Assembly (NCBI RefSeq): GCF_018320785.1
Contig: NW_024571684.1
Location: 1-64,000 of the forward strand
Source of the DNA: Cheilinus undulatus
Lineage: Eukaryota > Chordata > Actinopteri > Labriformes > Labridae
DNA length: 64,000 nucleotides
Direction: 5' to 3'
The first letter of the stretch is position 1; each line of letters starts with the position of its first letter. A program made the position numbers and the translations under genes. Below, piece after piece: positions 12,124 to 23,624 of this stretch. Below the pieces are notes generated by a model that saw only the letters and a program-made list of their open reading frames with translations, was not told the origin of the DNA and did not search any database.

Positions 12124-12963
12124 TTATTATCATGTTTTTCAAAATGTTTAGCATCCTGAATGATTTGATAAGACTTAAATGGATAATGAATTGACACCAA
12201 TTAAATAGAAACACCTTATTGCCACAGACAGTGACAGAGACGAAGTAGGTTAAAGTTCATCATCATATAGTCAGGATTCAACAGGTCACAGAAGCAGCTT
12301 TCTCCGTGTCAGTGGATGGTCTTAAAAGGTCATATTTTTATTTTATGGTGGATGAACTCACAAAAAAATGTGCAAAAATTGAAAGTGAACACCCTTTTGA
12401 AAAATCGACCGTATTCCTGTGATCTGAAGGTTCAGCTTTCAGACATCATCAGACCACTGTGTGAATGATGGAGCTATATTTTTGCTATAATGTGAAATAT
12501 TACATTCATGCATTAAATAGAGGATTTTAAAATGATTCAGTCTCCCTTTACTTTAATGACAAATTGGAGAATAGAAATAAACCACAATGAAAGAAATAAA
12601 GTGTTGGCACCATCTAATGTCATTATTTAACTTTCTTTCCTTTAACTTTAAGAAATGTAAACTGTCATCAGAGCTTCATTGCACTTTGTAAAATATATTT
12701 TCTTTAGGGAACCTGTTAATACCAATTTTTAATATAGAAATAGTTCATTTAAGGGACCAAACTTCTTTTCTCATTTGTCTATTACATCTTCTCTTGAAAA
12801 AGCAAAAGTGACTGATTTAATAAATGCAATATTTCTTATTAGAGTACTCGATTAATCATCAGAAGAATCGATAGAGTACTAGATTACTAAAAGAATCTAT
12901 TACTGCAGCCCTAATGTGTATATTTTTAAAAAGATTAATCTTAACAGTATTCTTTTATTCCAG
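12124..12963. other. intergenic spacer, nothing recognised
   Basis: AT-rich DNA with no supported exon. It ends at the proposed first exon of the gene that follows, so the promoter and any leader exon of that gene may lie here. I see no clear TATA or CpG-rich block. Confidence 0.45.
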
Positions 12964-12979
12964 GTGGAAGAGGGACAGA

Positions 12980-14859
12980 ATGGCAGCCTGTACAGCTGTC
13001 AGGTAAGAGCCATCTTTGATTCTGTTTACAGCTGCTTTAAAATCAGCACTGAAGTGCCACACACTATTTCAGAAGAGCTGAGCTCAGTAAAACTGTACTT
13101 ACAGTCTCAGTGAGAGAGCTTTTCAGAGCTGTTTCAAAGTAAAACATTTTCTATGAATATGATCTTTTTAAAACTTTTTTGGGAAAAACAATCCTTTTTC
13201 TAAGGCTGAAAGCAGTTGCATGGAGTACTGCATGGTTTTGTGAAGTTTAAAAATGCTTGATTTTTGTTGTTGTGTGTCTCTCTGGTGCTCTTCAGTGTGG
13301 GGTTCCAACTTAAAGTTTTGAGGAGATCTGAGGCACTCAGAGTGACTGTAGATAAAAAAGCCTTTATTTCATGAGGGCTACAGAGTCATAAAAACATGCC
13401 AACATGTTTCAGCCTTACAGGCCTTCATCAGGGCAGTTACAAAATGGCCGCCAAGCTGCTTCCTTTAAAGGTTCTCAACAGGTCACATGATTACTAGTAG
13501 TCACATGATCAAGTCAAAGGTTACACAATTAAAGGTGTAAAGCAGTCAGTTAAATGATGTCTAAGTACATTAAACACATCAACATTACAAGCTGTATCAC
13601 TAACACTGGATTGACACACAGAAATGTCGTTTCTAAGCAGTTATTAAATTGAGAACTAGAAAAGCTACAAAAAGGAAGTTACAAAAAAGGAGAGAAGTCC
13701 AGTTCCCATTTAGACCAGGAAATCCTCAATCCTTTTTCTTGTTTGCAGAACTTGTGCTGTTCTTCAGTTCCTGCAAAGAGGCAAAAAAAGAGGTAAAAAG
13801 CACACAGCCTCAAGTTACACACTGTAAAAATATTTTTGTCCACTTCCTGTCTAACTGCTTCTGTCTGTGATTTGTTCCAAGATTACATGAAAGAGATGAA
13901 TGCGCTTGTGAAAAAATATGAAGGCATCACTCTGGAACTGAAGAGCCCCGCTGATGCCAGCTGGAAGATATGTGGCCTTCGTGACACATGTTATCATGAC
14001 CAGGAAGATGTGGTGGATGAATGGGGACAGTTCTACCTTCGTGATGAGGTTGAGATGCAGGTTCTGGGTGTGGTGGAGGAAAGCTACTGTCCATGGGATC
14101 CGCTTATTCTGATGACCTGTGAGGACAGGAAGCTGTATGCCTTTGATGAAGAGGAGCTGCATGAGGTGGCCTCCAGTCTGGAGCAGCTCTTTAATGAGGG
14201 TTTGCAGTACCCAGGATCCAAGCGCTATTACAAAGGGGAGGCCTTCAGAGATATGGTGAGAAGTTACTGTTCAGTCACTACAAACAAGCAGGGCCCTGAT
14301 TTCTGGACCCCTTATTTACTTCTTTGTTTATTTTCAATCATTTCTCCTGTGTAGACCAAAGAGGACTGGGATGAAGTGAGGCGGGGGGATTCAGACAAAA
14401 CTCACAATGACCTGGTGAAAGCAGGTAAAGAGAGATTCCTGAAAAATCTCAGAATCAGAGGCGTGTATGTCATTCACACTGTATTCATTATGAGGTGGGC
14501 TTATAAAGGATTTTTTTTAATAAAGGAAAGTGTTAAAAAAAGGATTTCTGAATAATCTCAGAGGTGTGTATCTTTATACAAGCTGTAGGGAAAAGATGAA
14601 GATTGTTTAGTTTTTACAAGCGGCTGTGGATGAATTGTCTTAAACTGAAGAAACCCGGTAACATGACATGTCCAGGTAAAGACTAACCTGAATTGCTGCT
14701 CTGTTCTCTCTTCTTTCTCATACCCTAGGAGATCCACCACTGCTTTCTGAAAAGATGGAAGACAAGGGAGGAAAGACGCTGATGGCTGTAAAAAGGGAGA
14801 GAGAGGCATCAGTTGCACCAACACCTCCTCCGATTCCACCAAAGACGCGGAGGATCTAA
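12980..14859 (+). CDS. unrecognised five-exon gene, 213-residue acidic protein
   Basis: I infer exons 12980-13002, 13749-13792, 13882-14255, 14355-14424 and 14729-14859. All introns are GT/AG (donors gtaaga, gtaaaa, gtgaga, gtaaag; acceptors ttgcag, tccaag, tgtgtag, ccctag). Phases agree at every junction and give 642 nt: one ATG, 213 codons, one TAA. The ATG has A at -3 and G at +4. The N-terminus is basic and short (LQFLQRGKKR). The large third exon encodes DYMKEMNALVKKYEGI, then an acidic globular region with YCPWDPLILMTCEDRKLYAF and GSKRYYKGEAFRDM. The tail is lysine/arginine-rich and ends PTPPPIPPKTRRI. No signal peptide, membrane span or catalytic motif is evident. A hAT-like end at 14873 follows the stop almost at once, so the 3' UTR is probably repeat-derived. 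I do not recognise the family; the exon model is inference from open, in-phase splicing. Confidence 0.68.
13290..13600. repeat. probable interspersed repeat in intron 1 of the unrecognised gene
   Basis: Contains a block reading catgtttcagccttacaggc followed by cttcatcaggg and a tttatt run upstream. I have seen similar wording in many vertebrate repeats. Ends are not resolved. It fills much of the 746-bp first intron. Confidence 0.4.
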
Positions 14860-14872
14860 CCATATCGTAAAG

Positions 14873-14960
14873 CAGGGGTGTCAAACTCAATCACAGCAGG
14901 GGCCAGATTCTGTATTCCAGTCTAACCTGAGGGCCAACAGGGTCCCCTTTTTAACCAGAA
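14873..14960 (+). repeat. hAT-type terminal fragment (caggggtgtcaaactcaa)
   Basis: Starts with the same terminal sequence as the complete element at 54281-55465 (caggggtgtcaaact). No matching right end or 8-bp duplication is visible, so this is a truncated copy. It begins 14 bp after the stop codon of the preceding gene. Confidence 0.6.
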
Positions 14961-15089
14961 GCTGTAAACTTCTAACCTGACACACCAGATGGATTTGTTT
15001 CACACATCCATCTGGAAAACCTTCCATACTAAGCGTTTAGGAAAGAGAAGAGGATTTGAAAAAAAACTTTGAGTGTGATTGGATGAATG

Positions 15090-15700
15090 TTCTGTCACAT
15101 CTTTACGGGCCAATCAGAGCAACAAAACATGTAACTTAGTGGTGACCAAGGTGCGCATGTGCAGCTACCAAGGAATAACATGAACCATGCAGACTGTAGC
15201 CATGTACATACTCGACTTTTATCGTTTTCAATACTACGTTCCTGCAGGCGTGGAGGCTGCAGTTTCAGGACCGCAGTTCTAGGACCCTGGTGTTTTTGCC
15301 ACAGTGCCACCCCCTGTTGGAGGCTGGTTTCAGGAACGCAGTTGTAGGACCGCTATTTCAGGACTCTGGCTTTTCGCCACAGCGCCACCTACCAACTTGA
15401 ATGATTGCCAGAGTGCAAAAACCACCAAATTGCAGCCAAATACCTTTTGTTGTAGGTTATAAGCTTTATTCCACCAAGTAATAGTCTTACCTATCAGCTA
15501 TAGTTGTAGAGGTTCATTGCACCCAAATACATTGATTCATTATTTGTAGTTTTAAAGGTTGATTCCACCAAAATAATACTACATTATAGCAGTTTTAAAG
15601 GCTGATTCCACCCAAATAATTCCTTCCTTCTTCCAAAGACTCAAAGACTTATTCCATCCTAACACTATTTTGCCTTGCTATTTACCTTGGTTGGTAAGTC
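15090..15700. repeat. short tandem duplications (about 85 bp, then about 60 bp)
   Basis: At 15255-15395 a block containing caggaccgcagttctaggac and gccacagtgccacc appears twice with changes. At 15455-15650 diverged copies of (g)ttgattccaccaaaataat recur about every 60 bp. No genes are seen here. Confidence 0.55.
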
Positions 15701-16200
15701 TTGAAAATTGTATCATTAGCAGAATTAGCTAATGATACTCAGGGAAAAAAAAGTGAAAGCACAGTAGAGACCTCAATGTAAAACTGTGTATTAAGAGACA
15801 TTAGCTATGGTTACATGAGCATTTTTTTCACAATCAGATTAAATTCATTCGGATCAGAGATGAAAACGTCTCTGTACACACGGATGCTGGATGATACAAT
15901 CTGATTCAGATACATGTGCTCAGACATCTCAGTCTGATCTGAATACAGATTTTCTGACATGCGCTTTATCGTCCCACCAGTTAAATCTACTGACAATTTA
16001 CAATAGAAGAAGAAACTCTTCTTCTGCACCTGTAAACAAACCGCCTGACTCTAGCCACACACAAATGACGATGACACCGCCAGGTGTCATCTGGCCCGAT
16101 GTTTGGGGAAAAGATGGATTTTTTAAAATATTAATTTTCAATATTTACGTATTTCAGGAAAAAAATTCCAATCACTTGTCATGATCTAGCTATGATTATA

Positions 16201-18772
16201 TACGGTGGCCCTGAGAGCTCACAGCACTGCAACTTAAAAAAACACATGCAAAAAGACAAAACACAAGCAAATTAAGAAAACATCTTCATCAATTTGACAA
16301 CACATTTGCAGCATTTAGAAAACACGCTGCAAAGACCAACACAACACATTAGAAAAACGCGCTGCAAATACACCGCAACACAATGGAAGTGTTTCCAGAG
16401 GACACTTAAAAGTGATGCACATGTTCGGACACACTTATTGATGTTGTTGACCATAGATATGGATACGTAGATGACGCGTCCACAGCTATTAAACGTAGCC
16501 GCTCTGCATCTGCCGGTCCGCCATCTTGGAACTGGCGGGATTAGTGAACGCTCATTATAAACAAGCCCACTTCGCCTGTAATCCGCCCTACCTTGCTTAA
16601 TCCTGAACCAATCTACATGAAATTTGTTTTGTTATAAAGATGAAAGCTTGAACATCATACTGATTACTTACTGGAGTTAAATCGAGGTACTTATTGTGGG
16701 TCTGATCAACTTTAAATTAAAAATCCTATTACGTCTATGAGGTGTACAGGGAACATGTGTAATTGAATATTTAGAATCTATAATTAGATAGTTTTTGTTT
16801 CCCCAAATAGATTTATATAGATAATTTCTCTCCCTCTCATCTTGCAACTGGTCTTTAATCTAGGCTACATGCAGGCATACACTGGGAGTCGTCACGCCCT
16901 TTCTCACCTGATGATTTTTGAGTTTGCAGTGCATATTAGCCATGTGAGGACACAACGGCCGATCTCGGCTTAATTACTCATGCAGGGGATGGATTTCTGA
17001 CTTAAACACCCTCAGAGCTAGCAGATTCCAGTAAAATTTTCTGAGCGGATCATCAGATGGGAGACAGAGAGAGAGAGCTACATGAGGAAAACTAAAGTCT
17101 CAACAGGTAAAAGTCCCGACGAGTCACGTGATTTCTAATTTCTCATGATTTTCTTCTTTATGGTACAACAAAAAGTGGCAAAACAAAGAAGGAGAGAGCA
17201 AAGTTAAAGCTGAATGTTCCTGGCTTCTTTGATCATCTTTATGTTGTCTAAAAGCCTAAATCAAACTGATACTCACACTGTCTGTACAGCGGTGCACACT
17301 GACTCTCCCTCTCTGCGGTGCATATAATAATGCTTATCGTTAAAACGAGAGAATTTTCCTGCATTTAAGTCAAATACCAGTCTTCTGATGACTGATTTAT
17401 TGGTTTGTGGGACAGCAGAAAATGAAGGCAAATATATTTTTGGAGTGGGCGATAAGAACTGCGTGCTTTACTAACGCCAAAAATTTTTATATCACCTAGT
17501 TTTATATTTTAAGTATTGTATTTAATGACATTAAAATAACACTGAGTAAAAAAATAAATACTTAAAGCCAGGAGGTGCTTTCTGCCAGCAACATTAAAAT
17601 GACCAATCTGGCTTTTAACATTCAGATGACGGTCAGTACTACACCTAGTGAAAGATTCCACATTTCCTTCCAAAACAGCGGGTGCATTGTATTTTAAATA
17701 AGGTAACAACTTTTAATAAACAACCCGGTTGGAAGTCCTGTGCATATTTAAAGCCAGACCACTACCATCAGAGGGAGAAACCCATCGTATCTGTGGGCGT
17801 CGGCACAGGAAGTTGGCTTTTTCAATGCTGTCTGCCCATATAACTCTGTTGCACTCTCACTCTTTTGCCCTTGCCAAGATGGCGGCCCCAAAGACGCACC
17901 ATCAGATAGCGAACGCGTCATCTACATCTTGACATCTATGTTGTTGACGTGGATTTTGTGTTACAGTGGTGTTGGAAAATGAGATAAAAAGTGTTTTTGA
18001 TTAATTTTAACATTGTGATCGCATGATTCAGATTTTAGCCTATTGCAGTGATCTGCTGTTAAACTATCGTTAGCCTTTTGCTTGTAATTAGCCTGCCAAT
18101 TCTCATAACCTGATGAAATAATACACACGGTTAATTCACTGTAAAACCATAGACTGTATATAGTGTGAAACCATGTCAGCAAAACCCACCGGTAGTTTAA
18201 CTTACTTGTCCCCTATTAAGGGTTCTGATAGTAACTATAGCCAACTAACAGCGTGTTTCACACTATATACAGTCTATGGTTTCACAGTGAATTAACCGTG
18301 TGTATTATTTCATCAGGTTATGAGAATTGGCAGGCTAGTTAAAAGCAAAAGGCTAACGATAGTTTAACAGCAGATCACTGCAATAGGCTAATATCTGAAT
18401 CATACGATCACAATGTTAAAATTAATCAAAAACACTTACTTTTTATCTCATTTTCCAGCACCACTGTGACTCAAAATCCGCGTCAACAACATCAACAAGC
18501 GTGTCTGAACATGTGCATCACTTTTAAGTGTCCTCTGGAAACACTTCCGTTGTGTTGCGGTCTATTTGCAGCGCGTTTTTCTAATGTGTTGTGTTGGTCT
18601 TTGCAGCGCGTTTTTCTAATGTGTTGTGTTGGTCTTTGCAGCGTGTTTTCTAAATGCTGTGCATGTGTTTTCAAATTGATGAAGATGTTTTCTTAATTTG
18701 CTTGTGTTTTGTCTTTTTCCATGTGTTTTTTTAAGTTGCAGTGCTGTGAGCTCTCAGGGCAAGGAAAAAAAA
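16201..18772. mobile_element. foldback element inside transposon X, target duplication attata
   Basis: The two arms are inverted copies. Left is 16201-16451 joined to 17949-18185 (the join is split by the insert at 16452-17940); right is about 18245-18765. Both ends carry gccctgagagctcacagc. The flanks are attata (16195-16200) and attata (18773-18778). The uninterrupted sequence in the second copy of X (revcomp of about 39525-39545) reads tcattatagcaagg with a single attata, so the insertion point and 6-bp duplication are supported by an empty site. Without its own insert the element is about 1.08 kb with arms of nearly 500 bp. No coding capacity is seen. Confidence 0.85.
16452..17940. mobile_element. 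hAT-like non-autonomous element in the foldback arm, TSD ttgttgac
   Basis: The ends are inverted: catagatatgg...gtagatgacgcgt at the left and acgcgtcatctac...catctatg at the right. A perfect 8-bp repeat ttgttgac flanks it at 16444-16451 and 17941-17948. The opposite arm of the host foldback (about 18470-18490) carries the same site uninterrupted, which confirms the boundaries. Eight-base duplications are the hAT signature. The interior (1.49 kb) has no transposase frame. Confidence 0.8.
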
Positions 18773-20242
18773 ATTATAGCAAGGAAAAGTCATAATACAT
18801 TGCGATAAATTAGTTAAATATGGTATATTAAACTCTCTTTTGAGCGGGGAGCAACATTATAAAAAGACGCACAGCAGAGCAGCTGCAGCATCACCTCAGC
18901 TCTACAAACATGCTGTCTAAAAATAGGCTGATACAGACTGCATGGTTTTTAAGACTGAAGGAGATTAGTTTATTTTGTCTACTTTTGATGTTTTTTTTTT
19001 TTTTTTTTTTTAAAGATGAAAAATTTAACCACCGTGCACAGCCACGAATGCAGGCATCGTATCTCGCTTTGGTGAGTGATTCTGTACCATGTCAGCCTGA
19101 TTTAACCCCTCATTATAAAAATATGAAATGCCAAACTAACACCAACTAAATTTATTTACATATGATTTAATTATATGTCAAAAAGCAGTGCAATTATAGT
19201 CTTGATCACTTACGTTAAACGGGAAATCGTTTATAAATCCTGTGGTGTATTTAACTCCAGGTCTCATCAAATGGTAAAAAATCCTCTCATAACAGTAAAA
19301 ACAAATTCCTTAATTTAATCCTAATCTGTACACAGGCTGTCCTATTACTTGGTGCAGCGCTGATCCAAAATTACACACGGATATGGTCAGTTCATGACGC
19401 ATGCAGGGGAGTAAGGGGGATTCTGATAGAATGGATATGCACAAGATCGACTGTAGGGCTCATACGTGCGCTTAAGTCAAGTTTTCACTCAGTAGGTGAG
19501 GTAGTAGCTCTATGAGCAGTACGGGAGCGCAGCAGTCCAGGCCAAATCTCTGCAGGATCCTCCTCTCTCTGGACTCTGTGCATTAATCCTAGGTCAGGTG
19601 AAATAATCTCAGGGTCAGATCAGATATTGAGGACAACAGGTAGCTGTTTTAAAGCCATAAACAGTCTTGTTGAATCAATATTTTCAATGAATATTCCAGT
19701 CCTGTAAATTTAGCATCAATGGGTCCTAAAAACATTTAAAAATGTGGAAAAATTGCTGTGATACAAGGACAGCATATTTATGTCCTGTTTAGATTATATC
19801 TTTGAACATCCAAGGCATTTTAATGGTGTAATGGGTGGAAAAAAGTCCAATGTCTGGCCCTAGGCTTTTTGACCTTGAAACATTTTGGGATAAAAGTTAG
19901 GAACCCTGCTTTTAACCGTCAGATCGCTCGCTTATTTTTTTTTTTTTTTAACTCATCCGCATGTGAAAATATTGGTTTGTATACTCACTTGTGTTTGTAC
20001 TTTATATTATCTTTATTTCTACTTTTTTCTACTCAGAAATAGACCTTTATCATGTGCTGCAGACAGTTCTGATGTTTCTGGTGCTCCCCCTGTTAAAGCA
20101 GCAAGCTCAGTGGTTCATACTGCTGTAGTCCATTCAGAGGGGGAGAATAAGGAAGCGTGTCACGTTGGGCAGACATGCGCAGTAAGACAAAAATGCCCCA
20201 AATGGGGGTAGAAGATCAGATCAAGTGTTTTCAGATCAAGTA

Positions 20243-21042
20243 TTTGTGCAGCCCTAGTCTACTGACTATGTACAATCTCCAGTCTCTCACCTCGACGACT
20301 CCTGAGAGAGACAGACGGAGACAGAGGGAAAGATGGAGACAGAGAGACAACCAAATGTCTTTTTGTTTGTTTGTTTGTTTTTGGACTTTTCCTGAATATT
20401 CAAAACTCAGATTGTGAAGTTGGTAAAATCATCATCAGTATTCACTGATGCTGATGCTCTGTTGCTCAACTTTGTTGGGTGGAACAAAGTTGAGCAACAG
20501 AACGGACAATGAAATTGATGGCAGCAGGTAGAACATCTTGTAATGCCGGGCAGAGCTCTCCCTTCTTGGATAGTTAAATGCATCTTTAGAAGAAAGAGAT
20601 CACATAATTAGTCCAAAGAAATTTCAGATAATTTCACAAACTAGAAAATTGTATTTCCTTTAAATACACTGAGAATACTGACTGCTGAAATGAATGTAAA
20701 AACATGTAAAAAATGCAGAAAAGCAAAGTGAGTTGCAAAATATGTAAGATTAAAGTGCATGGCACAAACACTGTTAATAAAGGGCCACAATTTCAAAAAA
20801 CTTGTACACAAATGATAAATATAGAATTAAAAAAAGAGGGATATTTGAAAAAGCATAACATGATGAAAAACATACATTACAAGCAGATAAGTCACAATGC
20901 AGCTGTTTTTATTTGACATACGAATAAAGAGTAGAGAGGACGTTGACTGCAACTGCAACCTCCGCGACTGCAGCTAGACCCTACTCGTCGTTTTTGAAGA
21001 GACAACAACTCACTGCTGTTCTTTGTTCTTCTTTTAACGAAG
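20243..21042. other. no gene recognised; one perfect hairpin inside
   Basis: AT-rich, with short frames only. A perfect 18-bp inverted repeat lies at 20459-20500 (reported separately). Confidence 0.5.
20459..20500. repeat. perfect 18-bp stem hairpin, 6-nt loop
   Basis: Left stem ctgttgctcaactttgtt, loop gggtgg, right stem aacaaagttgagcaacag, with no mismatches. It is not at the end of any element I can define. It could be a folded precursor or a solo remnant of a palindromic insertion. Confidence 0.8.
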
Positions 21043-21688
21043 AAATGTGGCCAAGCTCTGATAAAACTGGCGCTTTAGCAGCATCCACGCTACTCTCTTC
21101 CCCCATAACTACTCACAACTCCGCCGTGCCTTGAAGTACTGCCCCTCAACGCTGACTGGGCCTGTCACTTTCTAACCGAGCCCAAACATGTTTGACATTA
21201 CGATTAGGGATTTTGGAGGCTACGGCACGGTTTGGAGCAATAAAACAATTGTGGTGACACCACACACGAAGATTATTCGGACAAACAGTTGTTTGCAACG
21301 AGGCTCCACTCGGGATACGCCCCCATGATCGTCGGAGGAGGCAAATCTTGCCCCAAATCAGGCTTAAAATCCTGTAGTGTGTGGCCAGCTTAATTGGGTC
21401 AGAAGGTCTGGAAATTCTGTGAAAAAGGTGGGGTTTTAACCTTGCAAAGCAGATGGATACGCCCGTTTCCTTGTTTCTCACTGGTGAATCCATCTTGCAA
21501 AGCTCCAATCTGAACCGTTTGGGCCCCGTTAGAAAGTGACAGGACCAATCAGCAATGAGGGGCAGTACTTTCAGGCGTGGCAGAGTCGTGACGTGAACAA
21601 GCAGCAACAAGAGCTGGTGCAGTTACGGAGGAAGAGATTAGTGTGGATGCTGCTAAAGTGCCAGTTTTATCAGAACTTGACAACATTT
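21043..21688. mobile_element. MITE-like element with about 150-bp terminal inverted repeats
   Basis: The left arm (21043-21192) and right arm (about 21525-21688) are inverted copies. Both contain ctgataaaactggc, ctttagcagcatccac, agtactgcccctca and cctgtcactttctaac blocks. The interior (about 330 bp) has no transposase frame. The left target repeat was not resolved. The right end abuts the T-run of a LINE tail. Confidence 0.75.
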
Positions 21689-22490
21689 CTTTTTTTTCTT
21701 AAACAAATATATTTATTGAATTTTCACATGAAAACATTGAAAAATACCATTAACACAAAAACAATATCAAGAAAAGGTGAAAGACAGTAGAGCAATGGAC
21801 AGTATCTATCTTTCAAATTCTGAGATAGGGCTTTCCACTGAGAAGATTGAGGTACAAGGCATGTGATGGTCCACTACCAAAGACATAAAAAAGAAAAAAA
21901 AAATAAATACATCAATAAATAAATAAAATAAAATAAAAATAGAGAATATATATATAAACATATGCATACATATGTACATATATACACCTACATACATACA
22001 TAGAGAGGGAAAAACATCTGTATACACTTAAGGCCTGAGAGCCCGCGTGGCTTCTTCCTTTTCTATAAAAGATAAGAATTTTCTCCAGATTACATTGAAT
22101 GTGGAATATTTACCTTTGCACACAAAAGTTAGCTTTTCAAGGGCAATATTGCTTGACAAGCTGGACAGTCATATTTGTCGACTTGGTCTAGTCGTAGATT
22201 TCCAGGCTTTGGCTATTGTAAGTTTTGCTTGCAAGTTGCAACAAACAATATACAATCATTTTCTTATCAGCCTTAGTTTACAGTTTTGTGAAAAATTCCA
22301 TGAATAAATCATTTAGGACACAGTAATAGCTTTTCACCTGTGACATATGAAAGGGTGTCCAAGACCTCCTTCCAGAAAATCTGGATAAGAGGACAATCCC
22401 AAAGGCAATAAAAAAAGGAGTACCTTACATACCACATTTTGCACAAATGTCAGGGATATTGGGATTAAATTTGTTCAATAAGGTCCCAGG
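21689..22490 (-). mobile_element. L1/Tx1-like LINE 3' end, antisense
   Basis: On the minus strand, about 22475-22330 reads NPNIPDICAKCGM, then a stop, then a Trp/Cys block FFYCLWDCPLIQIFWKEVLD. This is the C-terminal zinc motif region of L1-type ORF2. The following sequence is stop-ridden and runs into a 3' UTR that ends at a T-rich stretch near 21689-21700 (the poly-A side). It is 5'-truncated and dead. Confidence 0.75.
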
Positions 22491-22494
22491 CGGA

Positions 22495-23110
22495 AAAAAA
22501 GTATACTTAAGCATACTAAATTTAAGTACACTTAGTGTACTTCACATGCACTTAATTAGTGTACTCAAAGTGTGTTATTTTCGAGTACTAAAAATGTACT
22601 TAGTATACTAATGATATATCATTAGTGCTACTTAAGACATACTAAAATACAACTTAGTGTACTTTACTGTACTATTTTGAGACACCATCAAGTTCAACTT
22701 AAATATACTTAAGTACAACTTTCTGTACTAATGCTGTACTTATTTAAAATGTTCTTTAATTCAACTTAAAGTACACTTTAATCCACTTTTCAGCTTACTG
22801 GTAATAAATTTAGAATATACTGGAAATGTATTTCTAATATAATCAGAATGTGTTGCCATTGTATTAAAAATATGTTTACAAAAGTTAAATAAAATTTAAA
22901 AAGTTGTACTTAAGTATATTTAAGTTGATCTTAATGGTGTCTCAAAATAGTACAGAAAAGTACACTAAGTTGTATTTTAGCACTAATGATATATCATTAG
23001 TATACTAAGTACATTTTTAGTATTCAAAAATAACACTTTGAGTACACTAATGATGTGCACATGAAGTATACTAGATGTACTTCATTTAAATACACTTCAA
23101 TAGTACACAG
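22495..23110. mobile_element. foldback (palindromic) element, about 250-bp arms
   Basis: The left arm (about 22520-22755) and right arm (about 22895-23085) are near-identical inverted copies. Shared blocks are agtgtactcaaagtgt, actaaaaatgtacttagtat, ctaatgatatatcattag and gtactattttgagacacca. The centre (about 22760-22890) is AT-rich. The right arm lacks a short piece (near acttaagacat) that the left arm has. No transposase is present. It lies just downstream of the poly-A signal of the minus-strand gene that ends at 23625. Confidence 0.85.
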
Positions 23111-23213
23111 AAAGTATATATCTTTTATAATTATTTTGAATTTGGAATGACTTTCAAGTAAACATAAAAAATAATTACAACATACTTGAAGCAGAAAAAA
23201 AGTTGGAAATAAG

Positions 23214-23219
23214 TTTATT
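23214..23219 (-). terminator. poly-A signal AATAAA for the minus-strand gene ending at 23625
   Basis: Minus-strand AATAAA about 405 bp after the stop codon at 23627-23625. It is the first canonical hexamer I see on that side and it precedes the foldback element. Confidence 0.5.
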
Positions 23220-23624
23220 TTGAACATGCACAGCATTACAGGAAAAATGTGCATAGATACAGTACATTTAAGTGCAACTTCAAGATGTACAGTTTAGTGT
23301 TGGTACATCTTAACAACATTTTCAAACAGTTTCTCTTCATCATAACATTTTTATTCAACTTTGGATCATTTGACCCCAGACAATTCCTTTTACTAATACT
23401 CTAAAAGAAAATGTGCTAGCACTGCCCTGCTAAATGTGCACCACAGAGTAGCTAGTGAATTGTGTCTTAAATTTTATGTGTAAACCTAATAATGACACTG
23501 ATGAACCTGAAACTCACTTTTGAAATTTTTCATACGAGAACATTTGGAGTTTGAACAAATTGTGTCAAATTTATGTCCACCAAAAAACAAACATAAAAGT
23601 ACAATCACTTACTGTTGTTACTGC

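Larger units (their letters stand above)
15801..20242. mobile_element. DNA transposon X, copy 1, interrupted by nested insertions
   Basis: This stretch, minus the insert at 16201-18772, matches 37966-39958 in inverted orientation along nearly the whole length. Shared blocks are the terminal ggttaca(t/g)gagc, the tctgatctgaata/tcagatcagactga region, the agtaagggggattctga block and the atgcgcagtaagacaaaaa block. The left end (ttagctatggttacatgagc) mirrors one end of copy 2. The right end stops inside the homology at about 20242, so copy 1 is truncated there. No transposase frame is present in either copy. Terminal bases and flanks do not settle the superfamily; a 3-bp TTA-like target would suit PIF/Harbinger, but this is only a guess. 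Confidence 0.8.

Noticed and set aside
13851..14162. Minus-strand frame over exon 3 of the unrecognised gene
   Set aside because: Shadow of the plus-strand exon, which has in-phase splice sites on both sides.
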